This document shows positions 53,014-61,776 of a stretch of 64,000 bases of DNA, piece by piece. Under the pieces are notes generated by a model. The model was not told the origin of the DNA and ran no database searches. It saw nothing but the letters and a program-made list of their open reading frames with translations. Origin of the DNA: UBA2357 sp041916775 (lineage in GTDB: Bacteria; Pseudomonadota; Gammaproteobacteria; Burkholderiales; Rhodocyclaceae). Every line of letters starts with the position of its first letter. The first letter of the stretch is position 1. A program made the translations under genes and the position numbers. The stretch covers positions 90,016 through 154,015 of the forward strand of contig JAYRYZ010000011.1 of the NCBI GenBank assembly GCA_041916775.1. The letters are read 5' to 3'.

Positions 53014-55260
53014 ATGATCAAGAATTCGCCAACCCCTCTGTGGTGTAGCCTGGCCTGGCTGACTCCCGCGACGCTGTTTGCGGTGGTCGCGTTCGTGCCG
53101 GCGGGGCCGTGGTCGCTCCGGCTCGATTGGGTGCCGCTGCTCGGTGTCGGCTTCGCTCTCCATATCGACGGGCTCTCGCGCCTCTTTCTTTACCTGATCC
53201 TCGGCATCGGGACCGCAGTGATGGCGTATGCCCCGGCATACCTGCACGGCGACGCGCGCCTGCCGCGACTGATGCTGCTGCTGCTCGCGTTCATGGCGTC
53301 GATGGTGGGGGCCGTCGTCGCCGACGACCTGCTGCTCTTCTTCCTGTTCTGGGAAGCGACCAGCGTGGTGTCCTTCCTGTTGGTGGGCTTCGACAACGTT
53401 CGCAGCGAGAGCCGCGAGTCTGCACGTCAAGCGTTGCTGATCACCGGCGGTGGAGGCTTGGTGCTGCTCGCCGGCTTCGTCCTCATTCACCAGGCCGCGC
53501 CCGGTCTGCGCCTCTCCGACCTGCCCGGCCTCGGACCGGCGCTGGTCGCCGATCCTTTCTTCACCGCCGGTGTGGTGCTGGTGCTCATCGGCGGGATGAC
53601 CAAATCGGCGCAGTTCCCTTTCCACTATTGGCTACCCGGCGCGATGGCGGCACCCACGCCGGTATCTGCCTACCTGCACTCGGCGACGATGGTGAAGCTC
53701 GGCGTGTATCTGCTCGCGCGCTTCGACGAGGCGATGGGCGCGGTGCTGTGGTGGGAGGTGAGCCTCACCGCGATCGGGCTACTCACTGCGGTGACGGGCG
53801 CGGTGCTGTCGCTGCGCGAGCGCGACCTGAAGCGTATCCTGGCATGGACCACGGTGTCCGCGCTTGGCACGCTGACGCTGATCATCGGCCTGCCCAACGA
53901 GCTGGGCGCACTCGCGTTTGCCGCGTTCATGCTCGCGCACGCACTCTACAAGGCGCCGCTCTTCTTCGTTGCAGGAAACATCGACCACGCCGCACACACC
54001 CGCATCATCGACCGGCTGCGCGGGCTCGCGCCGCAGTTACCGCTGACGGCGGCCGCGGCCCTGCTCGCCGGCCTGTCGATGGCCGGGCTGCCGGCGAGCT
54101 TCGGCTTCGTCGCGAAGGACCTGATTCTGATCGTCAAGGACTCCTCGGACACCTGGCTGCTGGTGAGCGTCGGCAGCCTGCTCGTCAGTGCGGTGGGTGT
54201 GGCGGTGGCGGCGGTCGCCTCGCTGCGGGTGTTTTTCGGCGGCCCACGTACGGTGCTGCCGGCGTCCGACCACGGCCATGAGCCGCTGCGGCTGGGGCTC
54301 ACCCCGCTGTTGGTCGCTTCACTCGGGCTCGCCTTCGGACTCATGCCATGGCTGGTGGAGGACGTGCTGGTCGAAGCGGCACGCACGATCTCACCCGCGC
54401 TCGGCACGCAGGAGGTGACCCTGCCAAGTCTTGACCTGACGCGCCAGGCGAGCGTGGCGCTGGTGCTGGGCCTCGGCGCGCTGACCTATGTCTTCTGGGA
54501 CCGGATCAAGGACGGTATAGAACGGCTGACTTGGTTGGACCGCTTCGGGCCCGAGGCGCATTACCACGTCGGACTGCGTCTCTTGAAAAAGCTTGCCGGC
54601 GCGGTGAGTCGTCGCCTCCAGCACGGGGTGAGCGGCGACTACCTCGGTGTGACGGTGCTGGTGCTGAGCGTGCTGGTGCTCGCAAGCGTGGTTCGCTCCA
54701 GCGGTGCCGACCCGCTCTCAGGCGCAATCGCCTTCGGCACGCCGTCCGCGGCGGACCTCGGTTTCATGCTGGGTTGCGTGACGGCGATCGTCGGTGCCGG
54801 TCTGGCCCTCCAGGCGCGCGACACGCTCGCGCGGCTCCTCAGTGCGGGACTCGTGGGGCTCGCCTGCGCGGCGATCTTTCTCTTCCGCGGCGCGCCGGAT
54901 CTCGCATTTACCCAACTGTCGGTGGAGACGGTGTTCGTCATCGTCGCTGCGGTGGCACTGCGCCGGCATGTCAGCCTCGACCCCGCGCCCGCAATGCCGC
55001 GCTGGCGCGTGCTGACGGCCGTGGTGTTCGGTCTCACGCTCGGGCTCCTGATGCTGCTGTTGCTGATGACACCCTTCGACGACAGCCTTTCGCGCTACTT
55101 TCTGGAGAACAGCAAGCCACTCGCACATGGGCAGAACGTTGTGAATGTGATCATTGTCGATTTCCGCGCGCTCGATACCCTCGGTGAGATCGCGGTGGTG
55201 ATGCTCGCCGCGCTCGCCGCCTGGCCCCTGCTCTCTCAACTTTCCCGGAGGCGTCGATGA
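53014..55260 (+). CDS. mrpA: Mrp Na+/H+ antiporter subunit A
   Basis: 748 residues with about twenty membrane segments. ATG 53014 is chosen because homology starts just after it. The NuoL-like core has FFLFWEATSVVSFLLVGF and MTKSAQFPFHYWLPGAMAAPTPVSAYLHSATMVKLGVYLLAR. The C-terminal part includes the MrpA-specific FRGAPDLAFTQLSVETVFVIVAAVALRR and VVNVIIVDFRALDTLGEIAVV, the latter the MrpB-like fused domain. It provides proton and sodium paths. First of seven genes chained by 4-bp overlaps. Confidence 0.95.
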   Translation: MIKNSPTPLWCSLAWLTPATLFAVVAFVPAGPWSLRLDWVPLLGVGFALHIDGLSRLFLYLILGIGTAVMAYAPAYLHGDARLPRLMLLLLAFMASMVGAVVADDLLLFFLFWEATSVVSFLLVGFDNVRSESRESARQALLITGGGGLVLLAGFVLIHQAAPGLRLSDLPGLGPALVADPFFTAGVVLVLIGGMTKSAQFPFHYWLPGAMAAPTPVSAYLHSATMVKLGVYLLARFDEAMGAVLWWEVSLTAIGLLTAVTGAVLSLRERDLKRILAWTTVSALGTLTLIIGLPNELGALAFAAFMLAHALYKAPLFFVAGNIDHAAHTRIIDRLRGLAPQLPLTAAAALLAGLSMAGLPASFGFVAKDLILIVKDSSDTWLLVSVGSLLVSAVGVAVAAVASLRVFFGGPRTVLPASDHGHEPLRLGLTPLLVASLGLAFGLMPWLVEDVLVEAARTISPALGTQEVTLPSLDLTRQASVALVLGLGALTYVFWDRIKDGIERLTWLDRFGPEAHYHVGLRLLKKLAGAVSRRLQHGVSGDYLGVTVLVLSVLVLASVVRSSGADPLSGAIAFGTPSAADLGFMLGCVTAIVGAGLALQARDTLARLLSAGLVGLACAAIFLFRGAPDLAFTQLSVETVFVIVAAVALRRHVSLDPAPAMPRWRVLTAVVFGLTLGLLMLLLLMTPFDDSLSRYFLENSKPLAHGQNVVNVIIVDFRALDTLGEIAVVMLAALAAWPLLSQLSRRRR

Positions 55261-55697
55261 CGGACCCGCGCGATCCGCTGTTCGCCTCGCCGCTCCTGGA
55301 GCGTGCGATCGCACTGCTCTACTGGCCGATGCTGCTGGGAGCGCTGTATGTGCTCTTGCGCGGCCACAACGCGCCCGGCGGCGGCTTCATCGGCGCGCTC
55401 CTGGCGGTTGCGGCCAGCGCCGCGGTCGCGCTGGTGTTCGGCCCGGCTGCCGCACGCCGCCGCTTGCCCGCAACGCCGCTCGCTCTGTCGGCGACCGGCC
55501 TCGCGCTGGGCTGCATCTCCGGGTTGCCTGCACTGTGGCTGGGCGAAGCCTTCCTCACCCATCAATGGACCACGCTACCTCTGGGCTTCACGGAGCTCGC
55601 GCTGTCCACCGTGCTGGTCTTCGACCTCGGCGTGTTCCTGTGTGTGTGGGGTGCGCTCGCAGGCTTCTCCCTGAAGCTCTTGGAGGCGCGCCAATGA
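55257..55697 (+). CDS. mrpB: Mrp antiporter subunit B
   Basis: 146 residues, four membrane segments. Contains YWPMLLGALYVLLRGHNAPGGGFIGALLAVAASA and FTELALSTVLVFDLGVFLCVWGA, the MnhB signature. Overlaps mrpA and mrpC by 4 bp each. Structural subunit of the hetero-oligomeric antiporter. Confidence 0.94.
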   Translation: MTDPRDPLFASPLLERAIALLYWPMLLGALYVLLRGHNAPGGGFIGALLAVAASAAVALVFGPAAARRRLPATPLALSATGLALGCISGLPALWLGEAFLTHQWTTLPLGFTELALSTVLVFDLGVFLCVWGALAGFSLKLLEARQ

Positions 55698-56098
55698 TCG
55701 GCATCGGAGAGATCCTGCTCGCGCTCGCGATCGCCTGTGTCGCAGGGACGGGGCTATGGCTCGCGCTCGGCCGCGACCTGATCGGCATCGTGGTGGGCCT
55801 CGCGCTGGTGGGCTCGGCAGCCAACCTGTTCCTCTTCGCGGCAGGCCGCGTCATCACCCACACGCCACCGCTGATTCCGGACGGCGCCAGCACCGTCTCC
55901 GCCGCGGTCGCCAACCCGCTGCCGCAGGCGCTGGTGCTGACGGCCATCGTGATCGGCTTCGCGCTCGCCTGCTACGCGATCGCGCTGGTGCTCGCACTGG
56001 CGCGCAAGGCGGCGACGGGGCGCGCGGTGGATGCAGACGCGTTGCGCCACATGGCGCCGCCGGCACGGCCGGACGGCGAGCCGGAGCGGCTGCCATGA
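55694..56098 (+). CDS. mrpC: Mrp antiporter subunit C (NuoK-like)
   Basis: 134 residues, three membrane helices as in NuoK: GIGEILLALAIACVAGTGLWLALGRDLIGIVVGLALVGSAANLFLF and ANPLPQALVLTAIVIGFALACYAIAL. The PLPQALVLTAIVI block is diagnostic. A 25-residue polar tail follows. ATGA overlaps on both sides. Confidence 0.94.
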   Translation: MIGIGEILLALAIACVAGTGLWLALGRDLIGIVVGLALVGSAANLFLFAAGRVITHTPPLIPDGASTVSAAVANPLPQALVLTAIVIGFALACYAIALVLALARKAATGRAVDADALRHMAPPARPDGEPERLP

Positions 56099-57612
56099 CG
56101 GGTTTCTGGCTCGCCCTCGCCCTGGCGCCGGTGCTGGTGCCGCTGGCCAGCTTGCTGGCCTGCGTTGCCGCCGCCCGGCGCCCGCGCCTTCAGCGGGCGC
56201 TGTCACGCGCCGGCAGCGTCACTCTCGTCGTGGTCGGTCTCTGTCTGGTGTGGATCACCGCCGGGGGGGAGACGCTGCACACCCGTCTTGGCAACTGGCC
56301 GGAACCGTTCGCGATCGTGTTCCGCATCGACCGACTCGGCGCCGCGATGATCGCGGTGAGTGCCGTCATCCTGCTCGCTGCGGACTGGTTTCCCAGACGC
56401 GTGGGACCCAGCGGCAGACCGGGGGCGCTGCAGCGCCCGCTCCTGCATGGCCTGATGGCCGGCGTGGGCGGTGCGTTTGCGACCGCCGACCTGTTCAACC
56501 TCTACGTGTGGTTCGAGGTGATGCTGATCTGCGCGCTCGGACTGATTGCGCAGGGGCGCGAGGCGCGCCATCTCGAGGCTGCATTCAAGTACATGGTGCT
56601 CAACCTGGTCGGCACGCTGTGCCTGCTCGTGGCTGTGGCCGGGCTGTACGGGCTCACCGGCCAGTTGGGCTTCGCGGCGTTGGCGGAACGCCTCGCAGGC
56701 ATGACGTCCAGCCCGCTCGCGACAGTGTTCGTTGCGCTGCTGCTGCTGTCGCTACTGGTGAAGGCCGCCGGGTTTCCGTTCTTCTTCTGGCTTCCCGCAG
56801 CCTACCCGAGCCTGCCGACGCCGCTGCTTGCGCTCTTTGCCGGCCTGCTCACCAAGGTGGGCGCCTATGCGGTGATGCGAGTCGTGGGCGAGATCGCGCC
56901 GATTCAGGCGCAGGTCTTGCTGGCGCCCCTCGGTTGGCTGGCGGTTGCGACCATGTTCGCGGGTGTGCTGGGTGCCGCCTATCATTGGGACACGCGCCGC
57001 ATCCTGTCTTTCCACATCATCAGCCAGATCGGCTACATCCTCCTCGGCATCGCGTTGGGGACGGCTGCCGGGATGGCCGCGGCGATCTTCTACACGGTGC
57101 ACCACATCATCGTGAAGGCAAACCTGTTCCTCGTGGGCGGCATCATCCGCCACCAGGCGGGCAGCTTCGACCTTCGCGACGTGGGCGGGCTCTTCAGCCG
57201 CAGGCCTCTTCTCGCCGTGGTGTTCGCGGTGCCGGCGCTGTCGCTGGTCGGGATTCCGCTGCTGTCAGGGTTCTGGGCCAAGCTGCTGGTCGTCCGCGCC
57301 TGTTTCGCCCAGAGCGCATATCTGTGGGGTGCAGCCGCGCTGGTGGTGGGCGGGCTGACGCTGTATTCAATGGCCAAGGTGTGGGTCGAAGCGTTCTGGA
57401 AGCCGCATCCCCTGGAAGAGGAGTCCGCCACCGCCTTCACCCCGATGCAGATGGTGCCGCCCGCCTTGCCACGAACGGCGCTCACGGTGTGCGCACTGCT
57501 CGCACTGATTACGCTCGCGATCGGGCTGTATCCGCAGCCGCTGCTGGATTTCTCCGATGCGGCGGCGCGTGCGCTGGCGTGGCCGGCCCCCACTGGTGGA
57601 GTGTTGCGATGA
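56095..57612 (+). CDS. mrpD: Mrp antiporter subunit D (NuoM/N-like)
   Basis: 505 residues with about fourteen membrane helices. Key motifs: ATADLFNLYVWFEVMLICALGLIA, KAAGFPFFFWLPAAYPSLPTPLLALFAGLLTKVGAYA, HIISQIGYILLG and HHIIVKANLFLVGGIIR. The buried lysines and glutamates match proton-pumping subunits of complex I. Translation is chained with mrpC and mrpE. Confidence 0.95.
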   Translation: MTGFWLALALAPVLVPLASLLACVAAARRPRLQRALSRAGSVTLVVVGLCLVWITAGGETLHTRLGNWPEPFAIVFRIDRLGAAMIAVSAVILLAADWFPRRVGPSGRPGALQRPLLHGLMAGVGGAFATADLFNLYVWFEVMLICALGLIAQGREARHLEAAFKYMVLNLVGTLCLLVAVAGLYGLTGQLGFAALAERLAGMTSSPLATVFVALLLLSLLVKAAGFPFFFWLPAAYPSLPTPLLALFAGLLTKVGAYAVMRVVGEIAPIQAQVLLAPLGWLAVATMFAGVLGAAYHWDTRRILSFHIISQIGYILLGIALGTAAGMAAAIFYTVHHIIVKANLFLVGGIIRHQAGSFDLRDVGGLFSRRPLLAVVFAVPALSLVGIPLLSGFWAKLLVVRACFAQSAYLWGAAALVVGGLTLYSMAKVWVEAFWKPHPLEEESATAFTPMQMVPPALPRTALTVCALLALITLAIGLYPQPLLDFSDAAARALAWPAPTGGVLR

Positions 57613-57956
57613 AATCGGGATTGCGTGGCGCTGCGGCAGCGCTGATTCTGCTCGTGCGATTCTTGCAAGCCCTGCTGCAATCGGGGCTGCAGACGATGGG
57701 GCTGATCCTGTTCCGCGCAGATCGGCTAGACCCGGGCCTGATCGATTACCCCTTGCCGCCGTTGCGCGAGCCGGGGGTTCTGATCCTCGCAGCGATGATC
57801 ACGCTCACGCCTGGTACAACCACCGTGGGCATCGACCTCGCGGGCCGCCACCTGCGCCTGCACCTCCTCGACCGAGGTGATGTCGACGGCACGGTCGCGG
57901 CGATCCGCCGCGACTTCGAGGCCCCCTTGGTGACCCTGTTCGGAGCGCAAACATGA
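57609..57956 (+). CDS. mrpE: Mrp antiporter subunit E
   Basis: 115 residues with one or two N-terminal membrane segments and the family signature ITLTPGTTTVGIDLAGRHLRLHLLDRGDVDG. MrpE proteins range from about 110 to 165 residues; this is the short form. It overlaps mrpD and mrpF by 4 bp. Confidence 0.92.
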   Translation: MKSGLRGAAAALILLVRFLQALLQSGLQTMGLILFRADRLDPGLIDYPLPPLREPGVLILAAMITLTPGTTTVGIDLAGRHLRLHLLDRGDVDGTVAAIRRDFEAPLVTLFGAQT

Positions 57957-58276
57957 GCGAAACCGGCACGAGCCTCCTTCTCCAACTCGCCATCGGGGGT
58001 GTGGCGCTGGCGATCGTGTTCATCGCGATGGCGCTATGGCGCCTGCGTGGCGCAGCCGACCGGGTGGTGGCGGTGGATGCGCTCTCGGCCTGCGGCATCG
58101 GCTGCTGCCTGATCGCTGCGGCGGTGTCGGGCAACACCGCGTTCATGGATGTCGCGATCGGTTTCACCCTGATCGCGTTTCTGGCGACGATTGGCTGGTC
58201 TCACGCGATCGCACGAACACCTGGCACCAGTGATGTGCGCCCGGAGAAAGCCGTCGGCATGGAGCGTGAGCAATGA
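57953..58276 (+). CDS. mrpF: Mrp antiporter subunit F
   Basis: 107 residues, three membrane helices. Recognised by WRLRGAADRVVAVDALSACGIGCCLIAAAVSG and AFMDVAIGFTLIAFLATIGWSHAIAR. Completes the small-subunit set required for antiport. Overlaps mrpE and mrpG. Confidence 0.93.
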   Translation: MSETGTSLLLQLAIGGVALAIVFIAMALWRLRGAADRVVAVDALSACGIGCCLIAAAVSGNTAFMDVAIGFTLIAFLATIGWSHAIARTPGTSDVRPEKAVGMEREQ

Positions 58277-58602
58277 GCGCGTTGATTGGCGGGGGCTTGA
58301 TCTTCGCGGGCGCGCTCGCGCTTGCAGTCGCCTGCTTTGGCGTCCTGCGCCTGCCTGACGCCCTGTCGCGCCAGCACGCCGCCACCAAGGCGGCGACACT
58401 TGCGCTCGCGCTGATTGCGCTCGGCACGGCGATGCTTCATGGTGGTGGCGCATGGTGGTTGCGCGCGCTGCTGCTGCTGTTCCTGCTGGCGGTGACGCTG
58501 CCGCTTGCGTCCCATGCGCTGGCCCGTGCGGCGATCGCGCGCAAAACCACCGGCCAGGCTCCGAATGGCAGGACTGGGCGACAAGGTACTGCAGACCACT
58601 GA
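58273..58602 (+). CDS. mrpG: Mrp antiporter subunit G
   Basis: 109 residues with three membrane helices: GLIFAGALALAVACFGVLRLPDALSRQHAATKAATLALALIALGTAM and LLFLLAVTLPLASHALARAA. Last gene of the Mrp operon; the last ~15 residues are polar. No clear hairpin terminator follows before pcnB (146 bp). Confidence 0.92.
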   Translation: MSALIGGGLIFAGALALAVACFGVLRLPDALSRQHAATKAATLALALIALGTAMLHGGGAWWLRALLLLFLLAVTLPLASHALARAAIARKTTGQAPNGRTGRQGTADH

Positions 58603-58748
58603 ATCAGCCCGCAACGCGCCATCCGGATGCGCGCGCTGAGCCTTCGGCCGGCAGCGGAACAGCGTGCCTTGCCGCGATGTGCTCCGCTCCTGTCGCGCAT
58701 CAGTTATGATTGCGTGCTCATTCTTTGCAACAAGCCCGCTTCCACTCA

Positions 58749-60104
58749 ATGATCCGCAAATTGCTGCGCAAGGTCTTTCGTCGGCCAGACACCGGCCGGA
58801 AGACCGAAGCCGCCGTCATCCCGGTCGAACAACACGGTATCCGCCGAGAGCAACTCTCGTCTGCCGCCATCAAGGTCTGCAGTGTCCTGCAGGAGCACGG
58901 CCACAAGGCGTTCGTCGTCGGTGGCGCGGTGCGCGACCTGCTGATCGGTCAGCCCCCCAAGGACTATGACGTCGCGACCAGCGCCACCCCCGAGCAGGTG
59001 CGCGACCTCTTCCGCCGCTCGCGCATCATCGGCCGCCGCTTCAAGATCGTACATGTGATGAGCGGCCGCGAGACGATCGAGGTCTCTACCTTCCGCGCCA
59101 GCCACGACGCCGAGACGGCACACACGGATGCCCACGGCCGGGTGCTCGCCGACAACGTGTTCGGCACCCAGGAAGAAGATGCGAGCCGGCGGGACTTCAC
59201 CGCCAACGCGTTGTACTACGACCCTTCCAGCGAGACGGTCGTGGACTACCACCACGGTGTCGCCGATATCCGCCAGAAGACCCTGCGCATGATCGGCGAC
59301 CCGCGCGCGCGCTACCGCGAGGACCCGGTGCGCATGCTGCGCGCGGTGCGGCTTGCGGCCAAGCTGGGGTTGAGCATCGACCCCGATGCGCGCACGCCCA
59401 TCCGGGAGATGGCGAGCCTGCTCGAGAATGTGCCGGCCGCGCGTCTCTTCGACGAGATGCTGAAGCTGCTGTTCTCCGGCCACGCGGTAAAGTGCCTCGA
59501 GCAACTCCGTGCGGAAGGCCTGCACCACGGCCTGCTGCCGCTGCTGGACGTGATCCTGGAGCAGCCGATGGGCGAGCGCTTCGTATGGTTGTCGCTGGAG
59601 AACACCGACGAGCGCATCCGTGCAGACAAGTCGGTGTCGCCGGGTTTCCTGTTCGCCACGCTCCTCTGGCACGAGGTGCTCGCCAACTGGGAACAGCGCA
59701 AGGCGAATGGCGAGCCGTCGCAGCCAGCGCTGTTCGAAGCCATGGACAAGGTGCTCGACACCCAGGCCGGCAAGCTCGCGATCACGCGCCGCATCGCCGC
59801 CGACATCAAGGAAATCTGGGCGTTGCAGCCACGCTTCGAGCGACGCTCGGGCAAGTCCCCGTATCGCCTCGTCGAGCAACCGCGTTACCGCGCCGGTTGG
59901 GACTTCCTGCGCCTGCGCGCGCAGTCCGGCGAGATCGACATGGCAGTCGTGGATTGGTGGGAGCGCTTCGCACACGGTTCCCATGATGCGCGCGAGTTGC
60001 TGCTCACCGATGGTCTTGCAGCCAGCGACAGCGCGCCCAAGAAACGCCGCCGTCGACGCAAGCCGGCAAAGGGCGGCGTCGAACCCGAGCACATCGCATC
60101 ATGA
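58749..60104 (+). CDS. pcnB: Poly(A) polymerase PcnB
   Basis: 451 residues from MIRKLLRKVFRRP. Class II nucleotidyltransferase motif GGAVRDLLIGQPPKDYDVATSATP with catalytic aspartates, then RRDFTANALYYD and RYREDPVRMLRAVRLAAKLGLSID; the C-terminus is a basic tail (KKRRRRRKPAKGG) typical of RNA-binding PcnB. It adds poly(A) tails that promote RNA decay. A -10-like TATGAT lies at 58706. The stop overlaps folK. Confidence 0.94.
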   Translation: MIRKLLRKVFRRPDTGRKTEAAVIPVEQHGIRREQLSSAAIKVCSVLQEHGHKAFVVGGAVRDLLIGQPPKDYDVATSATPEQVRDLFRRSRIIGRRFKIVHVMSGRETIEVSTFRASHDAETAHTDAHGRVLADNVFGTQEEDASRRDFTANALYYDPSSETVVDYHHGVADIRQKTLRMIGDPRARYREDPVRMLRAVRLAAKLGLSIDPDARTPIREMASLLENVPAARLFDEMLKLLFSGHAVKCLEQLRAEGLHHGLLPLLDVILEQPMGERFVWLSLENTDERIRADKSVSPGFLFATLLWHEVLANWEQRKANGEPSQPALFEAMDKVLDTQAGKLAITRRIAADIKEIWALQPRFERRSGKSPYRLVEQPRYRAGWDFLRLRAQSGEIDMAVVDWWERFAHGSHDARELLLTDGLAASDSAPKKRRRRRKPAKGGVEPEHIAS

Positions 60105-60613
60105 TGATGAGCTCCTTGTCGCCGCCGACGGTGCGGCGCGCCTACGTTGCCTTCGGCTCGAATCTCGGCGACCCGGCAGGTACCTTCAGGTTCGCCTGCG
60201 AGCGCATCGACGCCCTGCCGCGCAGCCACATCGTCGCACGCTCGTCGCTGTATCGCACGGCAGCCATCGGCGTCGGCAGCCAGCCGGATTACCTCAACGC
60301 CGTGATCGCGGTGGATACACGCCTCTCCCCGGTGACGCTGTTGGAAGCCCTGCTCGCGATCGAGATCGAAGGCGGACGTACGCGTCCGTTCCTGCGTGCG
60401 CCGCGTACACTGGATCTCGATCTCCTCCTCTATCACGACGAGGTGATCGTCGAGCCCGAACTCACGGTGCCGCATCCGCGCATGCACCAGCGAGCCTTCG
60501 TGCTGGTGCCGCTGGCCGAGATCGCTCCGGAGGTGGTGGTACCAGGCCACGGCCCGGTGTCGTCACTGCTCGCCGCTGTGGCCGAACAGAGCATCAGCCG
60601 CTTGCCCGACTGA
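60101..60613 (+). CDS. folK: HPPK (2-amino-4-hydroxy-6-hydroxymethyldihydropteridine pyrophosphokinase)
   Basis: 170 residues. Signatures AYVAFGSNLGDP, SLYRTAAIGVGSQPDYLNAV and RAPRTLDLDLLLYHD (Mg2+-binding aspartates), with HPRMHQRAFVLVPLAEIAP. Transfers pyrophosphate from ATP to the pterin in folate synthesis. ATGA-type overlap with pcnB; three consecutive ATG codons leave the exact start ambiguous. Confidence 0.95.
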   Translation: MMMSSLSPPTVRRAYVAFGSNLGDPAGTFRFACERIDALPRSHIVARSSLYRTAAIGVGSQPDYLNAVIAVDTRLSPVTLLEALLAIEIEGGRTRPFLRAPRTLDLDLLLYHDEVIVEPELTVPHPRMHQRAFVLVPLAEIAPEVVVPGHGPVSSLLAAVAEQSISRLPD

Positions 60614-60620
60614 GCCACGC

Positions 60621-61001
60621 ATGAACGCCTTCCAGTCGCTCGGCGCGCAGGTGCAGGCGGTCCCGGTGTGGGTCCAGACCGCGGTGCTCCTGACGCTGTC
60701 GAACGTGTTCATGACCTTCGCCTGGTACGGCCACCTCAAGAACATGCAGACGCGGGCCTGGTATGTGGCCGCGCTGGTGAGCTGGGGGATCGCGCTGTTC
60801 GAATACCTGCTGCAGGTCCCTGCGAACCGCATCGGCGCCACCACGCTGAGCCTGCCGCAATTGAAGATCATGCAGGAGGTGATCACCCTGGCCGTGTTCG
60901 TGCCCTTCGTGGTGCTCTACATGAACCAGCCGATCAAGCTTGACTATCTGTGGGCCGCCTTGTGTATGCTTGGTGCGGTCTATTTCGTTTTCAGGGCGTG
61001 A
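60621..61001 (+). CDS. DUF486 (DMT superfamily) membrane protein
   Basis: 126 residues, four membrane segments. Family pattern SNVFMTFAWYGHLKN, WYVAALVSWGIALFEYLLQVPANRIG and LKIMQEVITLAVFVPFVVLYMNQPIKLDYLWA. It resembles half-size drug/metabolite transporters and probably acts as a dimer. Substrate unknown. It lies 7 bp after folK in the same transcript. Confidence 0.9.
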   Translation: MNAFQSLGAQVQAVPVWVQTAVLLTLSNVFMTFAWYGHLKNMQTRAWYVAALVSWGIALFEYLLQVPANRIGATTLSLPQLKIMQEVITLAVFVPFVVLYMNQPIKLDYLWAALCMLGAVYFVFRA

Positions 61002-61016
61002 CGAAGGTGCAGGCAA

Positions 61017-61649
61017 ATGCTAGACAAGGCTGAATACATCGTCGTCGAAGGCCCGATCGGCGCCGGCAAGACGTCCCTCGCTCGACGGCTCGCCCAGCGC
61101 CTGGAGGCAGCGCTCCTGCCCGAGCAGCCGGAGATGAACCCCTTCCTCGCACGCTTCTACCAGAACCAGGAGCGCTGGGCGTTGCAAACCCAGCTCGCCT
61201 TCCTCTTCCACCGCATCGACCAGTTGTCCGCGCTCTCCGCCACTCGGGGACGCCTCGTCTCGGATTTCATCCTTGAGAAGGACCCCCTCTTCGCTGCGCT
61301 CAACCTGCACGGCGACGAGCTCGCGCTGTACCAGCGCATCTTCGCCGCGATGCAGCCGCAGGGGCTACGCCGCCCGGATCTCGTGATCTACCTGCAGGCG
61401 AAGCCCGAGACTCTCAGCGCCCGCGTTCAGCACCGCGGCATCGACGCCGAGAAGCGCATCACCGAGAGCTACCTCGAACGCGTTGCCGAGCGCTACGCGC
61501 GCTTCTTCTACGATTTCGACGCCGCCCCCTTGTTCATTGTGGACGCCGAGGTCCTCAATCCGGTCGATCAGGACGACGACTTCGAGCTCCTCCTCGACCG
61601 CCTGCGCAACATGCGCAGCTACCGCGAGTTCTTCGGCTACGCAGGCTGA
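61017..61649 (+). CDS. Deoxynucleoside kinase
   Basis: 210 residues. P-loop VEGPIGAGKTSLARRLA, SDFILEKDPLFA (DRx/EKD-type region) and a lid segment around HRGIDAEKRI. Member of the deoxynucleoside/deoxyguanosine kinase family that phosphorylates deoxynucleosides for salvage. In related betaproteobacteria this gene is usually followed by panB and panC; here the next gene is a LexA-site-preceded ORF. Confidence 0.9.
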   Translation: MLDKAEYIVVEGPIGAGKTSLARRLAQRLEAALLPEQPEMNPFLARFYQNQERWALQTQLAFLFHRIDQLSALSATRGRLVSDFILEKDPLFAALNLHGDELALYQRIFAAMQPQGLRRPDLVIYLQAKPETLSARVQHRGIDAEKRITESYLERVAERYARFFYDFDAAPLFIVDAEVLNPVDQDDDFELLLDRLRNMRSYREFFGYAG

Positions 61650-61683
61650 GCCCCGCTGGACGGTGCGGCTACCTTGCGCTGAA

Positions 61684-61719
61684 CGGCTTGCTTGATTGGC
61701 TTGTTCGATTGGCTTGCTT
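61684..61719. repeat. Short 13-bp-period tandem repeat upstream of the LexA site
   Basis: GATTGGCTTG occurs at 61694-61703 and again at 61707-61716; GGCTTGCTT occurs at 61684 and 61711. The sequence is AT-richer than its neighbours and lies just upstream of the LexA-type operator. Its role is unknown. Confidence 0.55.
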
Positions 61720-61722
61720 CCT

Positions 61723-61746
61723 TTGACTGTTTTTTTGTACAGTCAA
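61723..61746. promoter_or_regulatory. LexA (SOS) operator
   Basis: CTGTTTTTTTGTACAG at 61727-61742 fits CTGT-N8-ACAG exactly. The symmetry extends to 8-bp arms (TTGACTGT and ACAGTCAA). TTGACT at 61723-61728 also reads as a -35 element, so bound LexA would block the promoter. It ends 30 bp before the start of the downstream gene. Confidence 0.72.
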
Positions 61747-61776
61747 CACCAGCCATCAGCATGATCCAAAAGCCGC

